A stretch of DNA of 64,000 bases, from positions 1 through 64,000 of the forward strand of contig NZ_BCMF01000003.1 of the NCBI RefSeq assembly GCF_002217925.1, read 5' to 3'. This document shows positions 44,243-53,438 of this stretch, piece after piece. Both the position numbers and the translations under genes were made by a program. Every line of letters begins with the position of its first letter. Position 1 is the stretch's first letter. A model generated the notes under the pieces. It did no database searches, was not told the origin of the DNA, and saw only the letters and a program-made list of their open reading frames with translations. The DNA comes from Secundilactobacillus mixtipabuli (GTDB lineage: Bacteria > Bacillota > Bacilli > Lactobacillales > Lactobacillaceae).

Positions 44243-46984
44243 TTAACGGATACGGTTCTTATGAAGGTGATCCCAGTGAAGCCGGAATAGCTTTACCATC
44301 TCAGTGATAACAAGTACGATAAAGCCCATGATCATTGGAATACCCCAACCGTACTGGAAGTTAATGGCAGTCGTGTGGAAGACACCTTGCATGAATGGCA
44401 GGTAGATGATTGCCAACTGTAGGAGAATCAAAAGGCCAATGATGTAAAAGGCCATTTTATTTTGGAAGAAATATTTTGAAACGATCGGATGGTTATTTCG
44501 CAGATTGAATAGGTAGAAAATTTTACCAAAGATGACGATATTCAGTGTCATGGTGCTACCCATCAAAGCTGTAATGCCGTTACCCACCAGCAGATCGTAG
44601 GCGAAGATGCCCAAGCCGGCAATCAACAATGAAACGTAGACGACCTCGACGACATCCATTTTTGATAAAATACCGGCTTTGACATCCCGAGGACCGCGGA
44701 ACATGATCCCTGACTCGACAGGCTCAAAGATGAAGGCAAATTGAATCGTCAGTGCCGACACCATGTTGATCCACAAAAGCTGTGTTGGGTACAGGGGTAG
44801 TGACTGGTCCAAGGCAATACTTAAAACGACGATTAAGCCTTCAGCAAAACTGGTTGGAAGTAGGAACCGAATGGTTTTACGAATGTTATCAAAAACGTGA
44901 CGGCCTTCCTTAACAGCAGCTAAGATCGTGGTGAAATCATCATCTGCCAGTACCATATCAGCAGCACCTTTGGCAACGTCAGTCCCTTTAATGCCCATAG
45001 CAACACCAATGTCTGCCTGCTTCAGTGCGGGGGCATCGTTGACACCATCTCCAGTCATCGAGACGACATGGCCGATGGCTTGCTGAGCCCGAACGATACG
45101 GAGCTTATCAGCAGGAGTTGTTCTGGCAAATACGGTGTAATTATCAATCACATCGGCTAATTCATCATCTAAGAGCTGGTTTAATTCAGGACCCGTGATG
45201 GCTCTTGGTGAATCAGCCAAATTTAGTTGTTTGGCTATGGCTGCAGCAGTTTCTGGATCATCACCGGTAATCATTTTAACTTGAATCCCTGCGTAACGAA
45301 GTTTCTTAATAGCGTCAGCAACTTCGGGACGTGGCGGGTCAATGATACCGACTAGGCCAACTAAGGCTAAGCCTTGACCGATCATATCAGGGTCAATCTC
45401 ACTTATTTCCTGGGAAATAACCTGATAACCCAGTGCAACTACCCGTTTGCCTTGACGTGTAAGTTGACTCATCTGTTCAGCCATGACGCCAGCGTTGACT
45501 TCACCACCATGTTTCTGAATCAGCTTGGCTAACGTCTGCGGCGCACCTTTAACCATCAGGACCCGTTTACCGTTATGGTCGACCAAGCGAGCAGAATAAC
45601 GAAACGCCGAATCGAATGGCAGTGAATCAATTTCATTAACCACTGGATCCGCATGGTTGAGCTTATGAAATAGTGCAGTTAATGCACCATCCGTTGGTTC
45701 TCCAGTCAAAACCCACTGACCGTCTTCCTCATTAAAGACCGCGTCTGAAGTTTGGCCAGCAATTTGAACTAACCAGTTCAAATGCTCATTGTGCTGCCAA
45801 TCAACGGTTTTACCCGCGGTATTTTCAATCTGACCCTCTGAATCATAGCCAACTCCGGAAACTTGGTATTGATGTTCTGGCGTTAAAATATCGGTGACCG
45901 TCATTTCATTTTTAGTTAAAGTACCCGTTTTATCGGTATTAACGATATCGACGGCACCAAGCGTTTCAACAGCAGGTAATGTTTTAACGATGGCGTTTTG
46001 TTTGGTCAGCTGCCGGGTTCCCATTGCTAGCACAACCGATGTACTGGCTGGCAGGCCTTCGGGCATTGAGCCCACAACCATTGTAATAACGGCGATTAGA
46101 AGGGTTGGCAAACTGTAAACGTGAATGACCGCGCCCAAGAGAAAAAGTAAGATTGCGGCAATCACAATGGCGACTGACAGGCCAAAGCCTAAACGGTTTA
46201 AGTTTTGCATCAGCGGGGTTGACTTGGCCTTTACTTCTGCGACATCTTGCTGAATCTTGCCGATTTCTGTGCTAGCACCGGTGGCAATAACGACCCCTAA
46301 ACCGGAACCGCTGGTCACCGCAGTAGAGGCAAAAGCCTGATTTTGTCGTTCAGCTAGTGGGAGATCTGTGGCGTCGATTGCTTCCTCAATTTTTTCCACT
46401 GAGTCGGTTTCACCAGTTAAGACCGATTCTTGAATATTTAAATTATCAGCTTCAACTAACCGTAAATCAGCTGGAACTGAATCACCGGCTTCAAGCCGGA
46501 CAATGTCACCAGGTACCAATTCTCGGGAAGGCAGAGTGATTTTTTGACCATCACGAATCACAAAACTCTCTGAGACGAGTAAGTCTTTGATTTTCGCTAA
46601 CGCGTTGTCGGCTGAAATTTCCTGGAAATAACCAATAAAAGCGTTGGCTATGATGACCAGGCCGATAACGATTGAATCTGAATAGCGGTGCAGCGTAAAG
46701 GTAATAATGGCCGCCGCTAATAAAATATAGATGATACTATTGTTAAATTGTTTGATAAACCGCAACAAATTTGATTCTTTCTTAGCTTCCAACTCGTTGG
46801 GGCCATGTTCTGCAAAGCGTTTTTTAGCTTCCACTGTACTGAGTCCGTCTTCACAGTTGGTCTGCCATTTCTGTTCTAGTTCAGAAGTTGATTGGCGCCA
46901 AATTTGTTGCTGGTTAGGTCCGGCGTCTTGTTTTTCGTCGGTTGCCGTGGTTGTCGTCTGATTATTATCTGATTGAGTTGCCAT
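44243..46984 (-). CDS. P2-type cation-transporting ATPase, ion unknown
   Basis: A 913-residue P-type ATPase with a cation-ATPase N-domain, TGET (190-193), PEGLP in TM4 (308-312), phosphorylation Asp351 in NTDKTGTLT and GDGVNDAPALK. The size and C-terminal helices match the Ca2+/PMR1-like (IIA) group. However TM6 reads WINMVSALTIQF rather than the NxxTDxxPA of calcium pumps, and the phosphorylation motif starts NTD instead of CSD. The transported ion is therefore open. ATG 46984 follows AAAGGAAG. The gene contains a near-perfect Noc palindrome (45405). Confidence 0.88.
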   Translation of the reverse strand: MATQSDNNQTTTTATDEKQDAGPNQQQIWRQSTSELEQKWQTNCEDGLSTVEAKKRFAEHGPNELEAKKESNLLRFIKQFNNSIIYILLAAAIITFTLHRYSDSIVIGLVIIANAFIGYFQEISADNALAKIKDLLVSESFVIRDGQKITLPSRELVPGDIVRLEAGDSVPADLRLVEADNLNIQESVLTGETDSVEKIEEAIDATDLPLAERQNQAFASTAVTSGSGLGVVIATGASTEIGKIQQDVAEVKAKSTPLMQNLNRLGFGLSVAIVIAAILLFLLGAVIHVYSLPTLLIAVITMVVGSMPEGLPASTSVVLAMGTRQLTKQNAIVKTLPAVETLGAVDIVNTDKTGTLTKNEMTVTDILTPEHQYQVSGVGYDSEGQIENTAGKTVDWQHNEHLNWLVQIAGQTSDAVFNEEDGQWVLTGEPTDGALTALFHKLNHADPVVNEIDSLPFDSAFRYSARLVDHNGKRVLMVKGAPQTLAKLIQKHGGEVNAGVMAEQMSQLTRQGKRVVALGYQVISQEISEIDPDMIGQGLALVGLVGIIDPPRPEVADAIKKLRYAGIQVKMITGDDPETAAAIAKQLNLADSPRAITGPELNQLLDDELADVIDNYTVFARTTPADKLRIVRAQQAIGHVVSMTGDGVNDAPALKQADIGVAMGIKGTDVAKGAADMVLADDDFTTILAAVKEGRHVFDNIRKTIRFLLPTSFAEGLIVVLSIALDQSLPLYPTQLLWINMVSALTIQFAFIFEPVESGIMFRGPRDVKAGILSKMDVVEVVYVSLLIAGLGIFAYDLLVGNGITALMGSTMTLNIVIFGKIFYLFNLRNNHPIVSKYFFQNKMAFYIIGLLILLQLAIIYLPFMQGVFHTTAINFQYGWGIPMIMGFIVLVITEMVKLFRLHWDHLHKNRIR
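45405..45418. other. Noc-binding-site palindrome (13/14)
   Basis: ATTTCCTGGGAAAT, one mismatch, inside the P2-type ATPase gene. Confidence 0.5.
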
Positions 46985-47240
46985 AAAATAGTCTTCCTTT
47001 CGTGATCAATTGGTAATTAACGGTCTGGTAATGCCAAACTGATAAATAGAGCCCTCAATTGTAATCCCTTCTTTCGTTGTTGTTACCTATTAGATTAAAG
47101 ATTAAGAATGGAAAATACAAGCTTAAACACCTTAAAATCGGACTAATTATCTAGATTGAAAAAAAAGTTTTAAATTATTTTAGGGATGGCTAAAACGCTT
47201 TAACTCATGTATGAAAGCGTGCACATAAGTAGTAGAAAAT

Positions 47241-47291
47241 GTTAAGGAGTGCCTAAAAAGTGTTTTACAAATCCAAAATAAATTGTACAAT
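47241..47291 (+). promoter_or_regulatory. mntH2 promoter with DtxR/MntR-like box
   Basis: TTTACA (47264-47269) and TACAAT (47286-47291) are 16 bp apart. GTTAAGGAGTGCCTAAAA (47241-47258) lies 5 bases before the -35 and shares its core with the operator at 43821. This is the expected position and shape for a manganese-responsive MntR site. Confidence 0.65.
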
Positions 47292-47330
47292 GAACACGCT
47301 TAACAAATCTAAGAAGGGTGGCAATTAATT

Positions 47331-48899
47331 TTGAAGGATCAAAAAACACCACGCAAACACCATTTGATCGAATATGCCAACGGGAAATCGTTGGAAGAGA
47401 TCAATGGTTCAATCGATGTTCCAAAGGGGAAAGGCTTTTGGAAAACATTATTTATGTACTCAGGACCTGGCGCACTAGTCGCAGTTGGTTACATGGATCC
47501 AGGTAACTGGTCAACATCGATCACCGGTGGTCAAAACTTCCAGTACTTACTGATGTCTGTTATCTTGATGTCAAGTTTGATTGCGATGTTACTACAATAC
47601 ATGGCAGCTAAACTTGGCATCGTGACACAGATGGATTTAGCACAAGCCATTCGGGCACGTACAAGCAAGTCTTTGGGGATCGTTCTTTGGCTCCTAACTG
47701 AATTTGCGATTATGGCGACTGATATTGCGGAAGTTATCGGTGCCGCTATTGCGCTGTATCTTTTATTCCATATTCCACTTGTATACGCTGTTTTCATTAC
47801 CGTATTTGATGTTTTGATATTGCTATTATTAACCAAGATTGGGTTCCGTAAGATTGAAGCAATCGTTGTTTGCTTGATTCTGGTTATTTTACTTGTATTC
47901 GCATACGAAGTTGCTTTGTCAAATCCTAACTGGGCCGGCGTTTTTGGCGGCTTAATTCCTACTAAGGATACGTTCTCAAGTTCAATTAAAGCCGGTGGCA
48001 GTACACCATTGACTGGTGCCTTAGGGATCATTGGTGCCACCGTTATGCCGCATAACTTGTATTTGCACTCTGCTATTTCACAAACGCGTAAGATTGATCA
48101 CGCCGATGAAGACGATGTGGCACGTACCGTTCGTTTTACGACTTGGGATTCAAACATTCAATTATCACTGGCATTCGTTGTTAACTCTTTGCTGCTGGTT
48201 ATGGGTGTTGCCGTCTTTAAGACTGGTGCTGTTAAAGATCCTTCGTTCTTCGGTTTGTTCGAAGCTTTATCTAATTCTTCAATGTTAAGCAATCCTATAT
48301 TGATCAGTGTTGCTAAGTCTGGGGCACTGTCAGTGCTGTTTGCCGTTGCACTGCTTGCTTCAGGTCAAAACTCAACTATCACCGGGACTTTAACTGGTCA
48401 AGTGATCATGGAAGGTTTCATTCACATGAAGATGCCTCTATGGGCACGTCGGTTAGTTACCCGTTTGATCTCAGTTATTCCTGTTCTGATCTGTGTTGGT
48501 ATGACTAGCGGTGAAACCCCTATTCAACAACACGAAGCGCTCAACACGCTAATGAACAACTCACAAGTCTTTCTGGCCTTTGCCTTACCATTCTCAATGC
48601 TGCCGTTGTTAATGATGACGGACAGTAAGATGGAAATGGGTGAACGTTTCAAGAACACTTTAGTGATCAAAGTTCTTGGCTGGTTCTCAGTTATTGCTTT
48701 AACCGTCTTGAACATGAAAGGTCTGCCAGATAACATCGAAGGTTTCTTACCTGCCAATGCCTCTGCTGCCGATTTTGCAATGGCTGACGATATTGCCTAC
48801 TTCCTGGTCGCATGTGTTGTTGCTTTGCTGGTTTGGATGATTTACGATCTGCACCAAGGTAACAAGCGGCTTAAAGCTAAGCTTGGTGTAGTAGATTAA
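47331..48899 (+). CDS. mntH: Nramp divalent metal (Mn2+) transporter
   Basis: A 522-residue Nramp protein, longer than the first copy because of an extended C-terminus with an extra helix. It has DPGN in [12 protein letters not shown] and MPH in GATVMPHNLYLHS. TTG 47331 follows AGGGTGG. A manganese-type operator precedes it, and a universal stress protein follows 13 bases later, an arrangement often seen in lactobacilli, which accumulate Mn2+ as an antioxidant. Probably the regulated high-affinity Mn2+ importer. Confidence 0.93.
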   Translation: MKDQKTPRKHHLIEYANGKSLEEINGSIDVPKGKGFWKTLFMYSGPGALVAVGYMDPGNWSTSITGGQNFQYLLMSVILMSSLIAMLLQYMAAKLGIVTQMDLAQAIRARTSKSLGIVLWLLTEFAIMATDIAEVIGAAIALYLLFHIPLVYAVFITVFDVLILLLLTKIGFRKIEAIVVCLILVILLVFAYEVALSNPNWAGVFGGLIPTKDTFSSSIKAGGSTPLTGALGIIGATVMPHNLYLHSAISQTRKIDHADEDDVARTVRFTTWDSNIQLSLAFVVNSLLLVMGVAVFKTGAVKDPSFFGLFEALSNSSMLSNPILISVAKSGALSVLFAVALLASGQNSTITGTLTGQVIMEGFIHMKMPLWARRLVTRLISVIPVLICVGMTSGETPIQQHEALNTLMNNSQVFLAFALPFSMLPLLMMTDSKMEMGERFKNTLVIKVLGWFSVIALTVLNMKGLPDNIEGFLPANASAADFAMADDIAYFLVACVVALLVWMIYDLHQGNKRLKAKLGVVD

Positions 48900-48912
48900 T
48901 CGGAGGTTTGTG

Positions 48913-49350
48913 ATGACTACAAAAACTGAATTTAAACATATTCTAGTTGGTGTTGATGACTCTGAAGATGCGCTGTTAGCCTTTCAGTACGCCATCGATA
49001 TGGCTAAACGACGACACGCGGAATTGACCATTGTATCCATTCTTGAAAGCCACGAGCTCAGCGTCTATGAAGCGTTGGATAAAGATTATATCCATGGGGA
49101 ACGCAGCAAACTTGACGCACATATCAAAACGTACGTTAAGCGAGCCATGGACGCCGGTGTCGAAAAGGTTAATGCACTGGTTTCAGAGGGGAAACCAGGC
49201 GAAGTGATCGTCAAAGATGTCATTCCACACGCCAATCCAGATGTGCTCATTATTGGTTCAATTGCTAAAAAAGGGTTTAAACGCCGCTTTGGGTCACAAG
49301 CTGCCTATATGGCTAAATATGCACCCATCTCAGTTTTAGTTATTCGTTAA
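48913..49350 (+). CDS. Universal stress protein (UspA family)
   Basis: A 145-residue protein opening HILVGVDDSEDALLAFQYAI with the nucleotide-binding C-terminal motif IIGSIAKKGFKRRFGSQAAYMAKYAPISVLVI (G-x2-G-x9-G-S/T-like). ATG 48913 lies 7 bases after CGGAGG. It forms an operon with mntH2 (13-base gap), so it is likely co-induced under manganese limitation. Precise role unknown. Confidence 0.9.
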   Translation: MTTKTEFKHILVGVDDSEDALLAFQYAIDMAKRRHAELTIVSILESHELSVYEALDKDYIHGERSKLDAHIKTYVKRAMDAGVEKVNALVSEGKPGEVIVKDVIPHANPDVLIIGSIAKKGFKRRFGSQAAYMAKYAPISVLVIR

Positions 49351-49369
49351 AATTGCGCTGCTTGTAAAA

Positions 49370-49508
49370 GCTGTGACACGACTCAGCAGATTCTCGAGCT
49401 GATGTAAATAATGTCTATTCCGTCATTGTGCGGAATAGGCATTATTTGCGTCTAGAACAAAAAAAGGTAACAATCAATGCTGGCTAATATAGACTTATGA
49501 CATAGTCG
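49370..49508 (+). repeat. Structured intergenic repeat, copy D (diverged)
   Basis: It begins GCTGTGACACGACTC and ends AGACTTATGACATAG, like copy A, but the central hairpin has another sequence (AAATAATGTCTATTCCG/CGGAATAGGCATTATTT) and the right part is shortened. It lies 20 bases after the usp stop. The rest of the 281-base gap is AT-rich with a promoter-like end. Confidence 0.65.
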
Positions 49509-49631
49509 CCGTTGATTTGTGATGAAAATGAGACTTTTCTTCTAATTAATATCACTTTTTGCTTAATTACCAACTGAGCAAACGCCAGTTAATGTATAAT
49601 AAAGGTAAAACAAACATTGGGAGGTGGCAGC

Positions 49632-51437
49632 ATGCATAAGCTTTCTAATTATCGGCGATTATGGGCAGTGGTTGGTGTTGGTACAGTGTCTTTGGTTTTA
49701 GCCTTCGGTCTTCATCAAGCGACTTGGGCGCAACTATTAGTGACTGTTCTCGGTTCCTTAATTGCACTGCTGATGTTTATTGATATGGTTAAAACACTGC
49801 GGTCTGGTAAGTTTGGCGTGGATCTGCTGGCCATTACCGCGGTGATTGCGACCTTGGCGATTGGTGAGTACTGGGCGGCATTGATCGTGTTGCTGATGCT
49901 AACGGGTGGTGATGCGTTAGAAGATTACGCTGCCCATAAAGCCAATGCAGACCTTCAGTCGCTCTTGGATAAATCGCCCCAGCAAGCTCATTTAATGATT
50001 GATGGCACAATCAAATCCGTTTCAGCAGACCAAGTTGAAATTGGTGATCGTTTGCTGGTTAAGCCGGGTGAAGTGATCCCTGTTGATGGGACGGTTGTTG
50101 ACGGCAGTACTACTTTAGATGAGTCATCACTAACGGGTGAGTCTCGGCCAATCGATAAAGCAACAGGTGACACAGTGATGTCAGGGTCAGTCAATGGTGA
50201 CGCCTCAATTCAAATGGTAGCCGATCAAAAAGCAACGGACAGTCAGTTTCAAAATATTGTCCGGTTAGTTAAACAGGCGGAAGCACAACCGGCTCATTTT
50301 GTTCGGATGGCTGATCGCTATGCACTGCCGTTCACCATTTTAGCTTATCTGATTGCAGGGACTGCTTGGTTCGTTTCGGGCGACCCAGTTCGGTTTGCTG
50401 AAGTACTCGTAGTGGCCTCGCCCTGTCCGTTAATTCTAGCGGCACCAATTGCGCTGGTTGCGGGAATGAGTCGGGCAAGTCAAAGCGGGATCATCGTTAA
50501 AACGGGGACGACCCTTGAACGACTGGCTAAAATCAAAACGATGGCCTTTGATAAAACGGGTACGATCACGAAAGGGCATTTAAAAGTCAATGAGATTATT
50601 ACCCAGCCCAACGTGGACCAAAAACAGTTACTAATGCTGGCTGCGGCAACTGAACAGCAGTCAAACCATATTTTGGCACGGTCATTAATGCAGGCAGCAC
50701 CCGATCAATTGCCAACGGTAAGTGATGTTAAAGAAACCACTGGTGGTGGTGTTCAAGCTAATATTTCCGGTCAGCTGATTCGGGTCGGTAAAGCGGATTT
50801 TGCGATGCCTGACGGGTCGATTCAAAAAGTTGAGGATACCGCTGTGTACATGTCCGCTGATGATCACTATTTAGGTTGTGTGACCTTCACGGATGAATTA
50901 CGTCCCGAAGCAGTGACGACAATGACGGAGTTACATGACCTTGGTATCAAGCAGCTGATGATGATTTCTGGTGATCGTCAATTGATTGCAACCAAAATTG
51001 CCAAAGCGGTTGGTATTGACCAAGTACACGCTGAATGCCTGCCTGGTCAAAAAATTGAAGTGCTGAAACAGGTACCGGAAAATGGTCGGCCGGTTGCCAT
51101 GGTCGGTGACGGGGTAAATGATGCGCCATCACTGGTAACTGCGGATGTAGGAATCGCTATGGGCGCCAGTGGTGCGACCACTGCCAGTGAGTCTGCGGAC
51201 GCCGTTATTTTAAAGGATGATTTGCGCCGCACCGTGATTGCCGTGAGAATTTCTCGCGCGACGATGCATGTTGCCCGTCAGTCGGTCATGGTGGGGATCA
51301 TTATCTGTACGGTACTGATGCTGATTGCCAGTTTTGGTGTTATTCCGGCAATCTTCGGGGCAATGCTACAGGAAGTTGTCGATACCGTGGCGATCCTATG
51401 GGCACTGCGGGCACGCAGCATTGCCATTAAAGAATAG
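49632..51437 (+). CDS. P1B-like heavy-metal P-type ATPase with SPCP motif
   Basis: A 601-residue P-type ATPase with LTGES (168-172), phosphorylation Asp307 in DKTGTITKG, GDGVNDAPSL and the C-terminal MLQEVVDTVAILWALRA. The TM6 metal motif is SPCPLILAAP (263-272) instead of CPC or plain SPC-A, so the metal is uncertain; Co2+, Fe2+ or Zn2+ are possibilities. No N-terminal metal-binding domain. ATG 49632 follows GGGAGGTGG. Monocistronic between repeat D and the riboflavin promoter. Confidence 0.85.
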   Translation: MHKLSNYRRLWAVVGVGTVSLVLAFGLHQATWAQLLVTVLGSLIALLMFIDMVKTLRSGKFGVDLLAITAVIATLAIGEYWAALIVLLMLTGGDALEDYAAHKANADLQSLLDKSPQQAHLMIDGTIKSVSADQVEIGDRLLVKPGEVIPVDGTVVDGSTTLDESSLTGESRPIDKATGDTVMSGSVNGDASIQMVADQKATDSQFQNIVRLVKQAEAQPAHFVRMADRYALPFTILAYLIAGTAWFVSGDPVRFAEVLVVASPCPLILAAPIALVAGMSRASQSGIIVKTGTTLERLAKIKTMAFDKTGTITKGHLKVNEIITQPNVDQKQLLMLAAATEQQSNHILARSLMQAAPDQLPTVSDVKETTGGGVQANISGQLIRVGKADFAMPDGSIQKVEDTAVYMSADDHYLGCVTFTDELRPEAVTTMTELHDLGIKQLMMISGDRQLIATKIAKAVGIDQVHAECLPGQKIEVLKQVPENGRPVAMVGDGVNDAPSLVTADVGIAMGASGATTASESADAVILKDDLRRTVIAVRISRATMHVARQSVMVGIIICTVLMLIASFGVIPAIFGAMLQEVVDTVAILWALRARSIAIKE

Positions 51438-51461
51438 CTTTACTAAGTCCAGTAATGTTGC

Positions 51462-51490
51462 TTGCATTTTAAAATCATTCATTGTACGAT
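51462..51490 (+). promoter_or_regulatory. Promoter of the riboflavin operon
   Basis: TTGCAT and TACGAT separated by 17 bp, about 20 bases upstream of the FMN riboswitch. Confidence 0.65.
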
Positions 51491-51510
51491 TACACCTGAA
51501 AACTGAATAG

Positions 51511-51663
51511 ATTTCTTCGGGGCAGGGTGTAATTCCCGACCGATGGTGACAGTTAGATTGAACAAGCAATCGCTACATGGCTGAAGTCCGTGACCCACGT
51601 TATTCGTGGTTGACCCAGTGAGAGTCTGGGACCGACAGTTAAAGTCTGGATGGGAGAAGAAAA
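51511..51663 (+). ncRNA. FMN riboswitch (RFN element)
   Basis: The conserved RFN blocks occur in order: TTCTTCGGGGCAGGGTG, AATTCCCGACCGATGGTGAC, AGTCCGTGACCC, GTGAGAGTCTGGGACCGACAG and GTCTGGATGGGAGAAGAA. The closing stem TTCTTC/GAAGAA is intact. It senses FMN and controls the downstream rib genes by attenuation, with the terminator at 51742. Confidence 0.97.
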
Positions 51664-51741
51664 GAACTATTTCGTACCATTGGTGTACACTTTTTTGTGT
51701 ACCATTACCGTATGAAATCTTGTTTAGCTTATCAATAAAGT

Positions 51742-51772
51742 AGGCCCCGCATATTAATGCGAGGCCTTTTTT
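51742..51772 (+). terminator. Attenuator terminator of the FMN riboswitch
   Basis: AGGCCCCGCAT-ATTA-ATGCGAGGCCT followed by TTTTT, between the riboswitch and ribD. A second inverted repeat (GGTGTACAC...GTGTACC) in the same leader may take part in antitermination. Confidence 0.85.
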
Positions 51773-51789
51773 CGTGAGGTGAATAAGGT

Positions 51790-52833
51790 TTGATCGATTC
51801 AAAATTCATGCAACTGGCAGCGGATGCTGCTAGAAAGGGCACCGATACTTGGAGCAATCCTCAAGTTGGCGCGGTCATTGTTAATCAGCACCAAACGTTA
51901 GCGGTTGGTTACCATCACCAGTATGGTCATCGGCACGCGGAAATTGATGCGCTTTCACAACTAGACGAAATTAGTCAGGCCAAGGGTGCCACTATGTACG
52001 TCACCCTTGAGCCATGCAGTCATTACGGTAAGACGCCGCCCTGTGCCAAACGGTTAGCCGAAGTTGGGATTGCCAGAGTGGTGATCGGCCAGCTGGATCC
52101 AAACCCAATCGTCAGTGGTAAGGGAGTCAGAATCCTGCAAGACCACGGGATTCAGGTTAAGGTGCTGAATGATTCACTGGGATTAAATGTGGCCTATAAC
52201 TTTTTTTATCAGTATCAGCGGCCGTTAGTGACGCTTAAGTACGCCATGTCGTTGGACGGTAAAACAAACGGTCCCAAAAACGAGCGAACCATGTTAACAG
52301 CAACCGCCGCACAGCAAGACGTACAGCAGTTAAGAAGCCGTCAGCAAGCTATTTTGGTAGGTGAGCATACCCTCTCAGTGGATGATCCGCGGTTAACGGT
52401 TAGGACCTCAGAAATGGTCTTTCCGCCCATTCGAGCAGTGTTAGTTCACCACGTCGATGAGATAGAGCGGCATCGTCATTTGCTGGATCAAGCCGCACCG
52501 ACGTGGGTCTTCAGCGAGACGCCCTCGACGAGAGAACTGCCGGTCAACGTGCAGGTCTTTACGGATCCGCACTGGACACCAAGAGGGATTGTTCAGTTCT
52601 TGGCTAACAAGGGGATTCAATCGCTGTTGGTAGAAGGGGGCAGCCACCTTCAAGCTGACTTTATTGCGGCCAACTTGGTTGATGATGTGGTGATTTACGT
52701 TGCGCCTAAGATGTTGGGTGGAACCGGGTTACCAGCAGCAATTGGCCAATCATTAACCGCCCAAACCCACTTTGAAAAACCAACGATCTCGCTGCTGGGT
52801 TCTGACGTTCGGATTCAGACAAGGAGGGTGTAG
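51790..52833 (+). CDS. ribD: Bifunctional diaminohydroxyphosphoribosylaminopyrimidine deaminase/reductase
   Basis: A 347-residue two-domain enzyme. The deaminase domain has the zinc site HAE (49-51) and EPCSHYGKTPPC (Cys76, Cys85). The reductase domain starts near residue 145 (PLVTLKYAMSLDGKTNG) and includes LLVEGGSHL. It carries out the second and third steps of riboflavin synthesis. TTG 51790 with AGGTGAATAAGG upstream. First gene of the operon. Confidence 0.95.
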   Translation: MIDSKFMQLAADAARKGTDTWSNPQVGAVIVNQHQTLAVGYHHQYGHRHAEIDALSQLDEISQAKGATMYVTLEPCSHYGKTPPCAKRLAEVGIARVVIGQLDPNPIVSGKGVRILQDHGIQVKVLNDSLGLNVAYNFFYQYQRPLVTLKYAMSLDGKTNGPKNERTMLTATAAQQDVQQLRSRQQAILVGEHTLSVDDPRLTVRTSEMVFPPIRAVLVHHVDEIERHRHLLDQAAPTWVFSETPSTRELPVNVQVFTDPHWTPRGIVQFLANKGIQSLLVEGGSHLQADFIAANLVDDVVIYVAPKMLGGTGLPAAIGQSLTAQTHFEKPTISLLGSDVRIQTRRV

Positions 52834-52835
52834 GC

Positions 52836-53438
52836 ATGTTTACAGGCATTATTAAAGGTATCGGCCACGTTGTTTCAATCGAAAGACTGGCAGATACGGC
52901 AAAATTAACCATTAAGGCACCGCTAATCAGTCAATTAAAGCCGCAACTGGGCGATAGTTTGGCGATCAACGGTATTTGTTTAACGGTAACGGATGTAGCA
53001 CCAGACCAGCTCTCCGTTGAAGTGATGCCAGAGACCACCCGGTTGACGAATCTCGGTCAGCTTAAGCAAGCTGACCGGGTTAATTTAGAACCTGCGCTAA
53101 AGGCTACCGAACGCTTAGATGGTCATTTCGTTTTAGGCCACGTCGATACGACGGCAAAGTTAATTCAGCAAAGTACGGATCAAAACGCGACCCGATTAAC
53201 TTTTGAAATCGCACCAGAATACGATGATTACATTGTCAAAAAAGGTTCAGTTGCTATCGATGGTGTCAGTTTAACGGTGACTGAAAGTTCGCCACGGCAG
53301 TTTTCAGTGGGTCTCATTCCCTATACGCAAGCTCAAACCACGTTGGGAGACCGACGAGTTGGTGATTTAGTCAATATTGAAACGGATTTTTTAGGCAAGT
53401 ACATTGTGGGCGCACAGCGAAAGGAAGCAGTCCAATGA
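52836..53438 (+). CDS. ribE: Riboflavin synthase, alpha subunit
   Basis: A 200-residue protein with the MFTGIIKGIGHV start and two homologous barrels (DSLAINGICLTVTDV and GSVAIDGVSLTVTES), each ending in an HxDTT-type region (GHVDTTAKL). It converts two lumazine molecules to riboflavin and a pyrimidinedione. The start is 2 bases after the ribD stop; RBS AAGGAGGG. Confidence 0.96.
   Translation: MFTGIIKGIGHVVSIERLADTAKLTIKAPLISQLKPQLGDSLAINGICLTVTDVAPDQLSVEVMPETTRLTNLGQLKQADRVNLEPALKATERLDGHFVLGHVDTTAKLIQQSTDQNATRLTFEIAPEYDDYIVKKGSVAIDGVSLTVTESSPRQFSVGLIPYTQAQTTLGDRRVGDLVNIETDFLGKYIVGAQRKEAVQ

Noticed and set aside
44105-44290. 61-residue ORF on the plus strand
   Set aside because: It covers a strong hairpin terminator and the end of the convergent ATPase gene and has no ribosome site.
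46618-46630. Further Noc-type palindrome ATTTCCTGGAAAT
   Set aside because: It is 13 bases long with a changed centre, so spacing of the half-sites differs from the 14-bp site.
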